DNA of 53,749 nt. It comes from Bradyrhizobium sp. STM 3843 (lineage in GTDB: Bacteria; Pseudomonadota; Alphaproteobacteria; Rhizobiales; Xanthobacteraceae). This document shows positions 17,145 to 26,156 of the stretch, in pieces (within the stretch, counting starts at the first letter, position 1; each line of letters starts with the position of its first letter). Where the stretch lies: positions 1-53,749 of the forward strand of contig NZ_CAFK01000164.1 of assembly GCF_000239815.1 (NCBI RefSeq). The letters run 5' to 3'. The notes beneath the pieces were generated by a model, which did no database searches, was not told the DNA's origin, and saw only the letters and a list, made by a program, of their open reading frames with translations. The position numbers were made by a program, and so were the translations under genes.

Positions 17145-17196
17145 GGCCGTCGGCCGTCAGAGCGGATCACCGGGAGAAGGAGAACGGGCAGGGGGA

Positions 17197-18252
17197 ATGC
17201 GCATCCTGGTCGCGACTGACGCATGGCATCCTCAGGTCAACGGGGTGGTGCGGACACTGACCATGATGGCGCAGGCGGCCGAGGCGCTGGGCCACGAGAT
17301 CCGCTTCCTGACGCCGGAGTCGTTCCGCACCATCCCGATGCCGAGCTATCGCGATCTGCGCCTGGCCCTGCCGCGCCCGGCCAAGGTTGCAAGGCTGATT
17401 GCGGATGCCAATCCCGACAGCATCCATATCGCGACCGAAGGTCCGCTCGGGTTGTTGGTGCGGCGCTATTGCCGCAAGCATGATCTGCCGTTCACGACCA
17501 GCTTCCACACCCGTTTTCCTGACTACGTCGCCGCCCGCGCGCCAGTGCCGGAGGCGTGGGTCTGGGCGACTTTGCGCTGGTTCCATGGCGCGAGCCGCGC
17601 CGTGCTGGCAGCGACACCGGCGCTCGCCGCGGAATTGCGCGAGCGCGGCTTTGCCAGTGTCGCGCTGTGGCCGCGCGGCGTGGATACGAGCCTGTTTCAT
17701 CCGCGCGAGGTCGATCTCTGCCTGCCGCAGCCGGTGTTCCTCTCGGTCGGCCGCGTGGCGGTGGAGAAGAATCTCGAGGCGTTCCTCGATCTCGATCTGC
17801 CCGGCACCAAGGTGATTGTCGGCGATGGTCCGGCGCGTGCGGCGCTCGAGCAGAAATATCCTCAGGCCGTGTTCCTCGGCGCGCTGCAGGGCGAGGCGCT
17901 CGCAAAGGTCTATGCCGCGGCCGATGTGTTCGTGTTCCCGAGCCGGACCGACACGTTCGGCCTGGTGCTGTTGGAGGCGCTGGCAAGTGGTCTGCCGATT
18001 GCGGCCTATCCGGTGGCGGGTCCCCGCGATGTCATCGGCGATGCCGAGGTCGGCGCGCTCAGCGAGGATCTGCGCGCGGCTTGCCTCGCCGCACTGAAGA
18101 TCCCGCGCCAGGCTTGCGTGGACTTTGCCACGGGGCATACCTGGGAGGCTTCGACCCGCGCCTTCATCGATCACATGGCCGTGTTGCGCGTGCCCGCGGC
18201 GGAAAAAGAGGCGGTGGGCGAGCTGGCTGACCCGTCCAGCTGCGTGGCCTGA
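17197..18252 (+). CDS. agt: Agt-like family 4 glycosyltransferase
   Basis: A 351-residue GT-B retaining glycosyltransferase. The N-terminal acceptor domain opens with DAWHPQVNGVVRT, the signature of SqdX/MgtA/Agt-type lipid glycosyltransferases. The donor domain has FLSVGRVAVEKN and the EX7E-type motif FPSRTDTFGLVLLEALASG. Agt of Agrobacterium makes glucosyl- and glucuronosyl-diacylglycerol from diacylglycerol made by PlcP. Adjacency to the plcP-like gene, 52 bp upstream, supports the same role: replacing phospholipids with glycolipids. The sugar donor is not provable from sequence. The start at 17197 has GGGGG-rich ribosome-binding sequence. Confidence 0.75.
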   Translation: MRILVATDAWHPQVNGVVRTLTMMAQAAEALGHEIRFLTPESFRTIPMPSYRDLRLALPRPAKVARLIADANPDSIHIATEGPLGLLVRRYCRKHDLPFTTSFHTRFPDYVAARAPVPEAWVWATLRWFHGASRAVLAATPALAAELRERGFASVALWPRGVDTSLFHPREVDLCLPQPVFLSVGRVAVEKNLEAFLDLDLPGTKVIVGDGPARAALEQKYPQAVFLGALQGEALAKVYAAADVFVFPSRTDTFGLVLLEALASGLPIAAYPVAGPRDVIGDAEVGALSEDLRAACLAALKIPRQACVDFATGHTWEASTRAFIDHMAVLRVPAAEKEAVGELADPSSCVA

Positions 18253-18289
18253 GCTTGCCGGGCGATCCGAGGGCGCGATACAACAGGGC

Positions 18290-19279
18290 ATGACAGTCCA
18301 GACCTCGATCCCCACCGTCACCGCTGCCGATATCGACGCGGCCGCGCGCGTGCTCGCCCCCGTCGCGGTGCGCACGCCCTTGCTGGCCGCGCCGGTGCTG
18401 AGCGAGCGGCTGAACGCGACTGTGTTCGTCAAGCCCGAAGTGCTGCAGCGGACCGGCTCGTTCAAGTTCCGCGGCGCCTACAACAAGCTGGCTTCGATTC
18501 CCGACAGCGCGCGGGGCAATGGCGTGGTCGCGTTCTCCTCGGGCAATCATGCCCAGGGCGTCGCGCATGCGGCGCAGCTTCTGAAGATGCAGGCGACCAT
18601 CGTGATGCCGCAGGACGCGCCGGCCGCCAAGCGCGAGCGCACCAAGGGGTTTGGCGCCGAGGTCGTGCTGTACGACCGGGATCGCGAGGACCGCGAGGCG
18701 ATCGCGCGCGAGATCGCCGGCAAGCGCGGGTCGACGGTGGTGCCGCCTTACGACGATCCGCTGGTGATTGCCGGCCAAGGCACGGTCGGCCGCGAGATCG
18801 CCGAGGATCTCGCTTCGCTCGGGCTCGCGCCTGACGTCGTCGTGGTGCCGGCCTCCGGCGGCGGCCTGGTGGCCGGCGTTTCGACAGCGGTCAAGGCGAA
18901 GTTTCCGCAAGCCGACATGATCGTCGCTGAGCCGGAAGGGTTCGACGACCACGCCCGCTCGCTGCGCGCCGGCCAGCGGGTCGCACATGACGCCAAGGGC
19001 CGCACCATCTGCGACGCACTGATGGCGGCGATGCCCGGCGAGATCACGTTTGCCATCAACGGCCGGCTGCTGTCGGGCGCCGTCTCCGCCTCGGACGAGG
19101 AGGTCGGGCGTGCCATCGGCTTTGCCTTCCGCGAATTGAAGCTGGTCGTCGAGCCGGGCGGGGCGGTGGGATTGGCGGCGCTTCTTGCCGGTCGGATGGA
19201 TGTCGCCGGCAAGACCGTCGTGATCGTGCTGTCGGGCGGCAATGTCGATGCCGATCTTTACGCCCGGCTGATCGCTTGA
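18290..19279 (+). CDS. Threonine/serine dehydratase
   Basis: A 329-residue PLP enzyme of fold type II that deaminates threonine or serine to a 2-keto acid. The PLP lysine is Lys59 in SFKFRGAYNK, and the phosphate-cradling glycine loop is SGGGLVAG. The substrate loop SSGNHAQGVA is intact. The length fits a short catabolic-type enzyme without the ACT-like regulatory domain of IlvA. A serine racemase or hydroxyaspartate dehydratase is possible in the same family. It starts 37 bp after agt and may be co-transcribed, but no functional link is obvious. Confidence 0.88.
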   Translation: MTVQTSIPTVTAADIDAAARVLAPVAVRTPLLAAPVLSERLNATVFVKPEVLQRTGSFKFRGAYNKLASIPDSARGNGVVAFSSGNHAQGVAHAAQLLKMQATIVMPQDAPAAKRERTKGFGAEVVLYDRDREDREAIAREIAGKRGSTVVPPYDDPLVIAGQGTVGREIAEDLASLGLAPDVVVVPASGGGLVAGVSTAVKAKFPQADMIVAEPEGFDDHARSLRAGQRVAHDAKGRTICDALMAAMPGEITFAINGRLLSGAVSASDEEVGRAIGFAFRELKLVVEPGGAVGLAALLAGRMDVAGKTVVIVLSGGNVDADLYARLIA

Positions 19280-19324
19280 GGTCCGAGGCCGGGGTCGGAG
19301 TCAGGTAGGCGGGCTGACGCTGCT

Positions 19325-20848
19325 TTAGGAGAAGAAAGCGACCTTCTCCGGCTGCGTCATGCGCCGGATCGGCGTCAGCGGGTCATTCGGGGCATTCTGC
19401 TTGCGCTGCAACAGGCCGTTGGCCAGCAGCGTCGATCCCAGCGACGCTTCGTAAGACGGTTTGGGCATCGCCTGAACCGTCGCTGCAGCGGTCGCCGCGA
19501 CGGCCGGCTGGGGCGCAAGTGGTGGTGCAGGCTTCGGCGGCTCAGCGATGACCGGAGCGGCCGGCACCGGTTCGGGTGCGACGGTCACGACCCGCGGCTC
19601 CGGTGCGACGACTGGCGCGGATGCAGCCGCGGCGGGCGGTGTTGCAACGGAGGCCTGCGCAACGACCGGCTCGGGCGCATGCGGCTCGGCAAAGGTGGCG
19701 ACGATGTCGTCGTCGACCGAGCTCGGTTCCTGGATGTCGAAGCCAATGGTGGGGACGCGCGTGAGGTCGTCATCCTCGATCAGGTCAGGCGCCGCCATTT
19801 CCGCCGCGACCAGCTCGAGCACCGCTTCGTCATGCGCATCCGCTGCCGCGGCGTCCATTTCCGGCGCGGCGACGTCGATGCTTGCGGCGTTGGTCTCAAC
19901 CGCGATCTCAGCGGCTTCAACCGCGACTTCAAGGGTTGCTTGGGGCTGGTCGAACTCGACTTCGCCGGAAGCCGGCGCTCGATCGAGTTCGACCCGCGGC
20001 AGCGCGCCAACAGACACTGAAGCAACGTGCTGTTTGATCTGCGCGGGCGCTGCCGATTCGGCGAAAACTTCGGGCGCCGCGGCAGTCGCTGGTTGCAGCA
20101 CTGCGTCGGCAAGCTCCACCGCGCTGGCGGCAGCTTCCAGCGGAAGCGGGGCGATACCGGCCTCCGCTGGCGCGCTCGCTTCGAGCGCTACGGCTTCGGC
20201 TCGTGGCGGCTCTGTCGCGGCAGCGGTATCGCCATTCGCTGGGATATCGCCTTCTGCCCCGGCGCTCTCATCCGAGGCCGGCCCGATGGCAGCCTCGCTG
20301 TCGTCAAAGGCGTTCAGCCGAGCCTTGATGATCTCGAAGGCCGCCAGCAGCGCGGCCTTCGGATCGGCGCTCGTGAGCTGGTCGCAGGCGGCCTCGATCG
20401 CCACGATCTGGGTATCGATCAGATCGCAAATCCGCGAATCAGCCCCGATCTCGCGCCATCGCCAGGAGATCTCCTTGATGATCCGGGTTCCCTTGCGGAC
20501 CGGCGCCAGATTCCGCTCCAGCGCCAGGCGATCGACCGCCGCGGCGGTGGCTAGCGCTGCCTCCTCGACCGCACCGCGAATCGCTGCCAAGGCTTCCGGC
20601 AGCGCCCGCTCGTCGACCTGTTCCTGCTCCTGCTGCTGTTCGCGCGTCGCGAGCGCATGCTCGATGCGGGCGACCGCATCCAGCACCATGCTGGTGTCCG
20701 CGTTGCGGTTGCGCTTGGCATATTCGCCGAGAAACCAGCGGCCCCGCGACGTTTCCATGAATGCATCGCGGATCGCCTCATAGTCGGCCTCGCTCGGCTG
20801 GGCCGCGCGGGCGGAGATCGGCGAAAGGGCGAAGACGTCATCGGCCAT
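19325..20848 (-). CDS. Ala/Glu-rich protein of unknown function
   Basis: A 507-residue protein in three parts. The N-terminus (residues 1-180) is helical and looks globular: EADYEAIRDAFMETSRGRWF, then a helix with QQQEQEQVDE. The middle (180-470) is low-complexity Ala/Glu/Pro, acidic and probably disordered. The C-terminus is a compact tail, SLGSTLLANGLLQRKQNAPN then PIRRMTQPEKVAFFS. I have the impression that the N- and C-terminal patches are conserved in related Bradyrhizobium proteins, but I know no function. The start at 20848 is chosen because the conserved-looking part begins there. It is divergent from an MFS gene. Confidence 0.75.
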   Translation of the reverse strand: MADDVFALSPISARAAQPSEADYEAIRDAFMETSRGRWFLGEYAKRNRNADTSMVLDAVARIEHALATREQQQEQEQVDERALPEALAAIRGAVEEAALATAAAVDRLALERNLAPVRKGTRIIKEISWRWREIGADSRICDLIDTQIVAIEAACDQLTSADPKAALLAAFEIIKARLNAFDDSEAAIGPASDESAGAEGDIPANGDTAAATEPPRAEAVALEASAPAEAGIAPLPLEAAASAVELADAVLQPATAAAPEVFAESAAPAQIKQHVASVSVGALPRVELDRAPASGEVEFDQPQATLEVAVEAAEIAVETNAASIDVAAPEMDAAAADAHDEAVLELVAAEMAAPDLIEDDDLTRVPTIGFDIQEPSSVDDDIVATFAEPHAPEPVVAQASVATPPAAAASAPVVAPEPRVVTVAPEPVPAAPVIAEPPKPAPPLAPQPAVAATAAATVQAMPKPSYEASLGSTLLANGLLQRKQNAPNDPLTPIRRMTQPEKVAFFS

Positions 20849-20923
20849 GGCAAACTCGTCGCGCAAATTGCTGCACGTTGGCATAACGATCATCACGATA
20901 TTGACCGAATCGCAATTGAATTG

Positions 20924-22123
20924 ATGCAGTCCGCCCGACAAATCCCCATTGCATCGCCTGCCGCGTCGCGCCGATTCGCGCTCCGGCTGGGGCTGTTCTA
21001 TGGCGCCGCCTTCCTGCTCTCGGGCACCCATCTGCCGTTTTTTCCGGTCTGGCTGCGGGCGATCGGGCTGGACGCCTCCTGGATCGGCATCATCATCGCG
21101 GTCCCGGCGGTCACGCGCTTCACCGTGCTGCCTGCCATCACCGCGCTTGCCGAGCGCCGCCATGCCCTGCGCGGCGCCATGAGGTTGACGGCCGCTGCCA
21201 CGGCGACCGGATTTGCACTGCTCGGCACCCAATACCTGCCGTGGTTGGTCTTCCCGATCTATGTCGTGACCTGCTGTTGCTGGACGCCGCTGGTGCCACT
21301 CACGGATGCCTATGCCTTACGGGGCGTATTGAGCTTCGGGCTGAATTACGGTCGCTTGCGGCTATGGGGATCAGTGGCCTTCATCATCGGGACGCTATTG
21401 TGCGGAGGCTTGGCCGATCTGATTCCGCCTCAGCAGCTGATCTGGATCATCGTCGGCGCAGGTTTCCTTGGTGTCGGGGGCAGCCTCGGACTCCAATCCC
21501 TGAAGCAGCCGCCGCGGACACCGGAAGCCCGGCACGAAGGCGGCCGCCTGCTGCGCGATGTGGACTTCATCTGCATCATCCTGTCGGCGGCGCTGGTGCA
21601 GGGCAGCCACGCTGCCTACTATGCGTTCTCCGCGATCGATTGGCAGGCTCGGGGCTTCGGCGGCCTCACCATCGGCTGGCTTTGGACCTTGGGTGTTATC
21701 GCCGAGATCGTGGTCTTTGCGCTGTCGCCGCGCTTCACGCTCGCCCCCGCCAATCTTGTCGTGATCGGTGCAGTGGCCGCCACGCTGCGTTGGGTGCTGA
21801 CCGCACAGGAGCCGTATGCGATTGGCCTCGCCGCGGTTCAGATCAGCCACGGCTTCACCTTTGGACTAACTCTGGTCGGGACGATGGGGCTGTTGGTCCG
21901 ATATGTGCCGGCACATATGACTGCGCGGGGGCAGGGCTACTACGCCGCATCGACCGGCATCGTTGGCTCGGCGGCATCGGCCATGTCGGGGCCCGTCTAT
22001 GCGCATTTCGGGCAAGGCGTCTATTACGTCATGGCGGGGATGGCTGCGCTCGGCGGTGCGCTGATATGGCTGACACGCGCGCGTTTGAGGCGTCACCCCC
22101 ACAGCACCGCGTCGGGCGGATAG
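20924..22123 (+). CDS. MFS transporter, phenylpropionate/sugar-permease-like group
   Basis: A 399-residue inner-membrane transporter with about twelve hydrophobic segments. The start of helix 1 reads RRFALRLGLFYGAAFLLSG, then THLPFFPVWLRAIGLD, which is typical of the HcaT/LacY-like (MFS_1_like) group. The substrate is unknown. The start at 20924 lacks a strong ribosome-binding site; the frame stays open upstream but there overlaps the divergent gene. Its last 31 bp overlap the 3' end of the convergent epimerase gene. Confidence 0.85.
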   Translation: MQSARQIPIASPAASRRFALRLGLFYGAAFLLSGTHLPFFPVWLRAIGLDASWIGIIIAVPAVTRFTVLPAITALAERRHALRGAMRLTAAATATGFALLGTQYLPWLVFPIYVVTCCCWTPLVPLTDAYALRGVLSFGLNYGRLRLWGSVAFIIGTLLCGGLADLIPPQQLIWIIVGAGFLGVGGSLGLQSLKQPPRTPEARHEGGRLLRDVDFICIILSAALVQGSHAAYYAFSAIDWQARGFGGLTIGWLWTLGVIAEIVVFALSPRFTLAPANLVVIGAVAATLRWVLTAQEPYAIGLAAVQISHGFTFGLTLVGTMGLLVRYVPAHMTARGQGYYAASTGIVGSAASAMSGPVYAHFGQGVYYVMAGMAALGGALIWLTRARLRRHPHSTASGG

Positions 22124-23088
22124 ACCAGGCTGTCCTCATAAAGCAGGCCGTTGTCACGGTCGCTTGCCAGTAACAGCGGGCCATCCAGATCGACGAATCG
22201 TGCCTGCGGCGTTAGCAGCATCGCCGGCGCCATTGACAGCGAGGTCGCGACCATGCAGCCGACCATGATGTCGAAGCCGAGCGTGCGCGCGGCATCGGCC
22301 ATCGCAAGCGCTTCGGTGAGGCCGCCCGTCTTGTCGAGCTTGATGTTGACGGCGTCATAGCGATCGCGGAGCGCCTCCAATGAGGTGCGATCGTGCACGC
22401 TCTCGTCGGCGCAAACCATCAGCGGCCGATCGATCCGCGCCAATGCCTGGTCGTTGCCGGCGGGCAGCGGCTGCTCCACCAAGGTCACGCCGGCGGTGGC
22501 GCAGGCTGCGAGATTTTTTTCCAGATTTGTTTCCGTCCACGCCTCATTGGCATCGACGATCAGTTGCGATTGCGGGGCTGCTTTGCGCACCTGCCGGATG
22601 CGCTCGCCATCACCATCGCCCCCGAGCTTGATCTTCAACAGGGGACGATGGGCCGCCCTGGAAGCTGCCTCCGCCATCACTTGCGGCGAGCCCAGCGAAA
22701 TCGTGTACGCGGTCACGCAAGGCTCGGGGGCCCGTCGGCCGAGCAGGTCCCAAACGCGCCGGCCGCTTCGCTTGGCCTCAAGGTCCAGCAATGCACAATC
22801 CACTGCGTTGCGGGCGGCGCCGGCGGGCATCGCAGCTTGAAGCGCCATCCGATCAAGCCCGACCGCCACCGCCTCCTGCATCGCCTGCAAGGCGGTGAGC
22901 GCGGCCTCCGGCGTCTCGCCATAGCGCGGGTAGGGCACACATTCGCCGCGACCGACGAAACCATTCTGCCTCACTTCCGCCACGACGACGACCGCTTCGG
23001 TCTTGGCGCCGCGGCTGATCGTAAAGCTGCCGGCGATCGGCCATTGCTCGATGTTTCCGATCAGGTTTGGAGAATTGGTGGAAGTCAT
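22093..23088 (-). CDS. Dipeptide (L-Ala-D/L-Glu) epimerase, enolase superfamily
   Basis: A 331-residue member of the muconate-lactonizing subgroup of the enolase superfamily. The catalytic KxK is Lys152/Lys154 in LLKIKLGG; metal ligands are Asp179 in IVDANEAW, Glu205 in LVEQPLP and Asp228 in CADES; the second-side lysine is Lys250 in NIKLDKTGG. The pattern fits L-Ala-D/L-Glu epimerases, which recycle murein peptides by turning L-Ala-D-Glu into L-Ala-L-Glu. Other dipeptide specificities occur in the family. It overlaps the convergent MFS gene at the 3' end. Confidence 0.85.
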   Translation of the reverse strand: MTSTNSPNLIGNIEQWPIAGSFTISRGAKTEAVVVVAEVRQNGFVGRGECVPYPRYGETPEAALTALQAMQEAVAVGLDRMALQAAMPAGAARNAVDCALLDLEAKRSGRRVWDLLGRRAPEPCVTAYTISLGSPQVMAEAASRAAHRPLLKIKLGGDGDGERIRQVRKAAPQSQLIVDANEAWTETNLEKNLAACATAGVTLVEQPLPAGNDQALARIDRPLMVCADESVHDRTSLEALRDRYDAVNIKLDKTGGLTEALAMADAARTLGFDIMVGCMVATSLSMAPAMLLTPQARFVDLDGPLLLASDRDNGLLYEDSLVYPPDAVLWG

Positions 23089-23230
23089 TTAAAAAGTTCG
23101 CGATTTTGGAATCGTGGGCTTGCGGGGCGCGACCGACTATGGCTGGTTGGGCCGGTGTTCGACAAGGTGATAGCGCCGTGCGCGAACTGTTGTCATCGAA
23201 AAGCGGACGGTTGGGCTTGAGGCGGTCGGC

Positions 23231-24364
23231 ATGAAAAGCGGCCCGACTCTGGAACGGAACGCTCAGGGCGACGCATTGATGCTGCGCGCCTCCGGCGCGT
23301 GGACGGCGTCGTTTGCCCCGTCGCTCGAGAAGCTGGTCGCCGAGGCGGAGAAGCTCGCGGGCTCCAAGCCTGACGTATCGATCGATGTGTCAGAGATCTC
23401 CAAGCTCGACACCTTCGGGGCCTGGCTGATCGAGCGGCTGCGGCGCAGTTTCACGCGCGGCACCGTCGAAGCAAAGGTCGATGGCCTGTCCGCCACTTAT
23501 GCGAGCCTGGTCGACGAAGTCCGTCGGGTAACGCCTGCGCCCGACGATGAGGCCGCGGCGGTCACCGTCGCCGGGATGCTGGATCAGATCGGCCGTACCG
23601 TCGCCGGCGTCTTCGGCACGATCGCGGCCCTGATCGATATGCTGGGCGCCGTCATCGTCGCCAGCGCCCGCGTGTTTCTCCATCCGCGGAGTTTCCGCCT
23701 GACCTCGACCGTCCATCATCTGGAACAGGTATGCTGGCGGGCCGTCCCGATCATCGTGCTGATCACCTTCCTGATCGGCTGCATCATCGCCCAGCAGGGC
23801 ATCTTTCATTTCCGCCGGTTCGGCGCCGACATCTTCGTCGTCGACATGCTCGGCGTGCTGGTGTTGCGCGAAATCGGCGTGCTGCTGGTGGCGATCATGA
23901 TCGCAGGACGTTCGGGGAGTGCCTACACGGCTGAACTCGGCTCGATGAAGATGCGCGAGGAGATCGACGCGCTGCGCACGATGGGCTTCGATCCGATCGA
24001 GGTCCTGATTCTTCCGCGGATGCTGGCGCTGGTGATTGCGCTGCCGATCCTGGCCTTTCTGGGTGACATTGCCGCGCTCTATGGCGGCGGGCTGGTGGCC
24101 TGGCTCTACGGGGGCGTTCAACCCGAGGCCTTCCTGCTGCGACTTCGCGACGCGATCTCGATCGATCATTTCAAGGTCGGGCTGCTCAAGGCGCCGGTCA
24201 TGGCCGCCGTCATCGGCATCGTCGCCTGCGTCGAGGGGCTCGCAGTCCAGGGCAGCGCGGAGTCGCTCGGGCGCCACACCACCTCGTCGGTGGTGAAGGG
24301 CATCTTCTTCGTCATCGTCATGGACGGCGTATTCGCGATCTTCTTCGCGGCGGTCGGAATGTGA
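23231..24364 (+). CDS. mlaE: MlaE-type lipid ABC permease with fused STAS domain
   Basis: A 377-residue protein. Residues 1-95 form a STAS domain (VSIDVSEISKLDTFGAWLIE), equivalent to the free MlaB subunit of enterobacteria. Residues 130-377 are the MlaE permease, with membrane segments and the family signature REIGVLLVAIMIAGRSGSAY followed by EIDALRTMGFDPIEVL. Together with MlaF and MlaD downstream it forms an inner-membrane complex that moves phospholipids between inner and outer membrane and maintains lipid asymmetry. Fusion of MlaB to MlaE is usual in alphaproteobacteria. Confidence 0.93.
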   Translation: MKSGPTLERNAQGDALMLRASGAWTASFAPSLEKLVAEAEKLAGSKPDVSIDVSEISKLDTFGAWLIERLRRSFTRGTVEAKVDGLSATYASLVDEVRRVTPAPDDEAAAVTVAGMLDQIGRTVAGVFGTIAALIDMLGAVIVASARVFLHPRSFRLTSTVHHLEQVCWRAVPIIVLITFLIGCIIAQQGIFHFRRFGADIFVVDMLGVLVLREIGVLLVAIMIAGRSGSAYTAELGSMKMREEIDALRTMGFDPIEVLILPRMLALVIALPILAFLGDIAALYGGGLVAWLYGGVQPEAFLLRLRDAISIDHFKVGLLKAPVMAAVIGIVACVEGLAVQGSAESLGRHTTSSVVKGIFFVIVMDGVFAIFFAAVGM

Positions 24365-24366
24365 CC

Positions 24367-25140
24367 ATGACGGTGGAACAATCGCCCGACGCTATCATCC
24401 GCGTGCGTGACGTCACCGTCCAGTTCGGCAGGACCCGCGTGCTCGACGGGCTCGATCTCGACGTCAAGCGCGGCGAAATCTTAGGGTTCGTCGGCCCTTC
24501 CGGCGCCGGCAAATCCGTGCTCACCCGCACCATTATCGGGCTCGTGCCGAAGCTCTCAGGCAACATCGAGGTGTTTGGGGTCGACCTCGATGCTGCCGAT
24601 TCGGCGACTCGCCGTTCAATCGAACGGCGGTGGGGGGTGCTCTTCCAGCAGGGCGCCTTGTTCTCTTCGCTCTCCGTGCGCCAGAACATCCAGTTTCCGG
24701 CGCGCGAATATCTCAAGGTTTCGCAGCGCCTGCTGGACGAGATCATGGTCGCGAAGCTCGTGATGGTGGGGCTGAAACCCGAGGTCGCCGACCGGTTTCC
24801 GAGCGAGCTGTCGGGCGGCATGATCAAACGTGTCGCGCTGGCGCGTGCGCTCGCGCTTGATCCGGAACTGGTGTTCCTGGACGAGCCGACCTCCGGACTT
24901 GATCCGATCGGCGCGGGCGATTTTGACGAACTGGTGCGCACCCTGCAGCGCACTTTGGGCCTGACCGTTTTCATGGTAACCCACGACCTGGACAGTCTGC
25001 ATACGGCCTGTGATCGCATCGCCGTTTTAGGCGATGGTAAAGTCATTGCCGCAGGATCGATGGCTGACATGCAGGCCTCCGAACATCCCTGGCTGCGGCA
25101 GTATTTCCACGGCAAACGCGCCCGCGCGGTGATGGGATAG
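24367..25140 (+). CDS. mlaF: MlaF-type ABC ATPase
   Basis: A 257-residue ATPase driving the Mla lipid transporter. Walker A is GPSGAGKSVL, the signature LSGGMIKRVALARAL carries the MIKR residues typical of MlaF/Ttg2A ATPases, and Walker B is LVFLDEPTSGLDP, followed by VTHDLDSL. It starts 2 bp after mlaE (ATG at 24367); a GTG at 24361 would overlap mlaE by four bases. It is translationally coupled to the permease gene in either case. Confidence 0.93.
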   Translation: MTVEQSPDAIIRVRDVTVQFGRTRVLDGLDLDVKRGEILGFVGPSGAGKSVLTRTIIGLVPKLSGNIEVFGVDLDAADSATRRSIERRWGVLFQQGALFSSLSVRQNIQFPAREYLKVSQRLLDEIMVAKLVMVGLKPEVADRFPSELSGGMIKRVALARALALDPELVFLDEPTSGLDPIGAGDFDELVRTLQRTLGLTVFMVTHDLDSLHTACDRIAVLGDGKVIAAGSMADMQASEHPWLRQYFHGKRARAVMG

Positions 25141-25273
25141 CGTGATGCGGACCCGGGCAGCTTTGGCGGCAGAAGGGGTCGACGAAACGTCTGGTGCCGA
25201 AGTGCGGCATCGAAGAAGCGAGCGCGATGGCGATAGGGCCTGAGGCGGCTGCGCACAGGTACCGGAGTCTGTA

Positions 25274-26143
25274 ATGGAAACACGGGCGAATTATGTGCTG
25301 ATCGGCTCGTTCACGCTGGCCGTGATCGCGGCTGCGATCGGCTTCGTCCTTTGGTTTCAGAGCCTGCACACCACCAAGCAGCGCGGTCCGCTGCGCGTGA
25401 TCTTCGAAGGTCCGGCCGCAGGCCTGCGCAACGGTGGCAGCGTCAATTTCAATGGTATCAGGGTGGGCGAGGTCATCTCGGTCAAGCTCGACAACCCCCG
25501 CCGCGTGGTCGCGCTGGCGATGGTCGAAAACAGCGCTCCGATCCGGAAAGATACTCTGGTCGGGCTGGAGTTTCAGGGGCTGACCGGCATCGCCGCCATC
25601 TCGCTCAAGGGCGGCGAGGAGGCGGCGCCGCCCCCACCGCTGGATGAAGACGGCGTGCCGGTGCTGCGCGCCGATCCGAACCGGCTGCAGGATGTCACCG
25701 AGGCGATCCGCGCCACGCTGCAGAACATCAATCGGGTGGTCGCCGACAATCAGGAAGCGGTCCGCAACTCGCTCAAGAACCTCGAGGTCTTTACCCAATC
25801 GCTGGCCCGCAACTCCGAACGGATCGACGGCGTGATGGCGCGGGTCGATGGCATCATGGGCAAGGCCGACAGCCTGATGCTCGGGCTCAATACGCTCGCC
25901 GGCGGCAAGGACGGCGGCGAACTGCTGCTGACCGTCAAATCGATCCGCGAACTGGCGGAGGATTTCGACAAGCGGTCGGGGGCGCTGATGACGGACGGCC
26001 GGCGGACACTCGGCGACATCAGCCGCGCAGTGAACAATTTCGACCGCAACCCGACCCGCGTCCTGTTCGGCGCCAGCTCCAGCGCCAGCAACGCCCAGGC
26101 CTCGCAGCCGGCACCAAGCGCCACAAACGATCGGCGGCGGTGA
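25274..26143 (+). CDS. mlaD: MlaD-type MCE domain protein
   Basis: A 289-residue periplasmic lipid-binding subunit anchored by one N-terminal helix (YVLIGSFTLAVIAAAIGFVLWF). The MCE domain covers residues 40-120 (VIFEGPAAGLRNGGSVNFNG; GLEFQGLTGIAAISLKGG). A long helical region of about 150 residues follows, as in other MCE proteins that build hexameric tunnels. It lies 133 bp after mlaF, with no separate promoter that I can see. No mlaC gene is adjacent, which is common outside gammaproteobacteria. Confidence 0.92.
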   Translation: METRANYVLIGSFTLAVIAAAIGFVLWFQSLHTTKQRGPLRVIFEGPAAGLRNGGSVNFNGIRVGEVISVKLDNPRRVVALAMVENSAPIRKDTLVGLEFQGLTGIAAISLKGGEEAAPPPPLDEDGVPVLRADPNRLQDVTEAIRATLQNINRVVADNQEAVRNSLKNLEVFTQSLARNSERIDGVMARVDGIMGKADSLMLGLNTLAGGKDGGELLLTVKSIRELAEDFDKRSGALMTDGRRTLGDISRAVNNFDRNPTRVLFGASSSASNAQASQPAPSATNDRRR

Positions 26144-26156
26144 GAGCAGGCGAGAG

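Noticed and set aside
20657..20923. Upstream extension of the MFS frame
   Set aside because: It runs opposite the N-terminal part of the divergent gene and is not membrane-like; the transporter begins near 20924.
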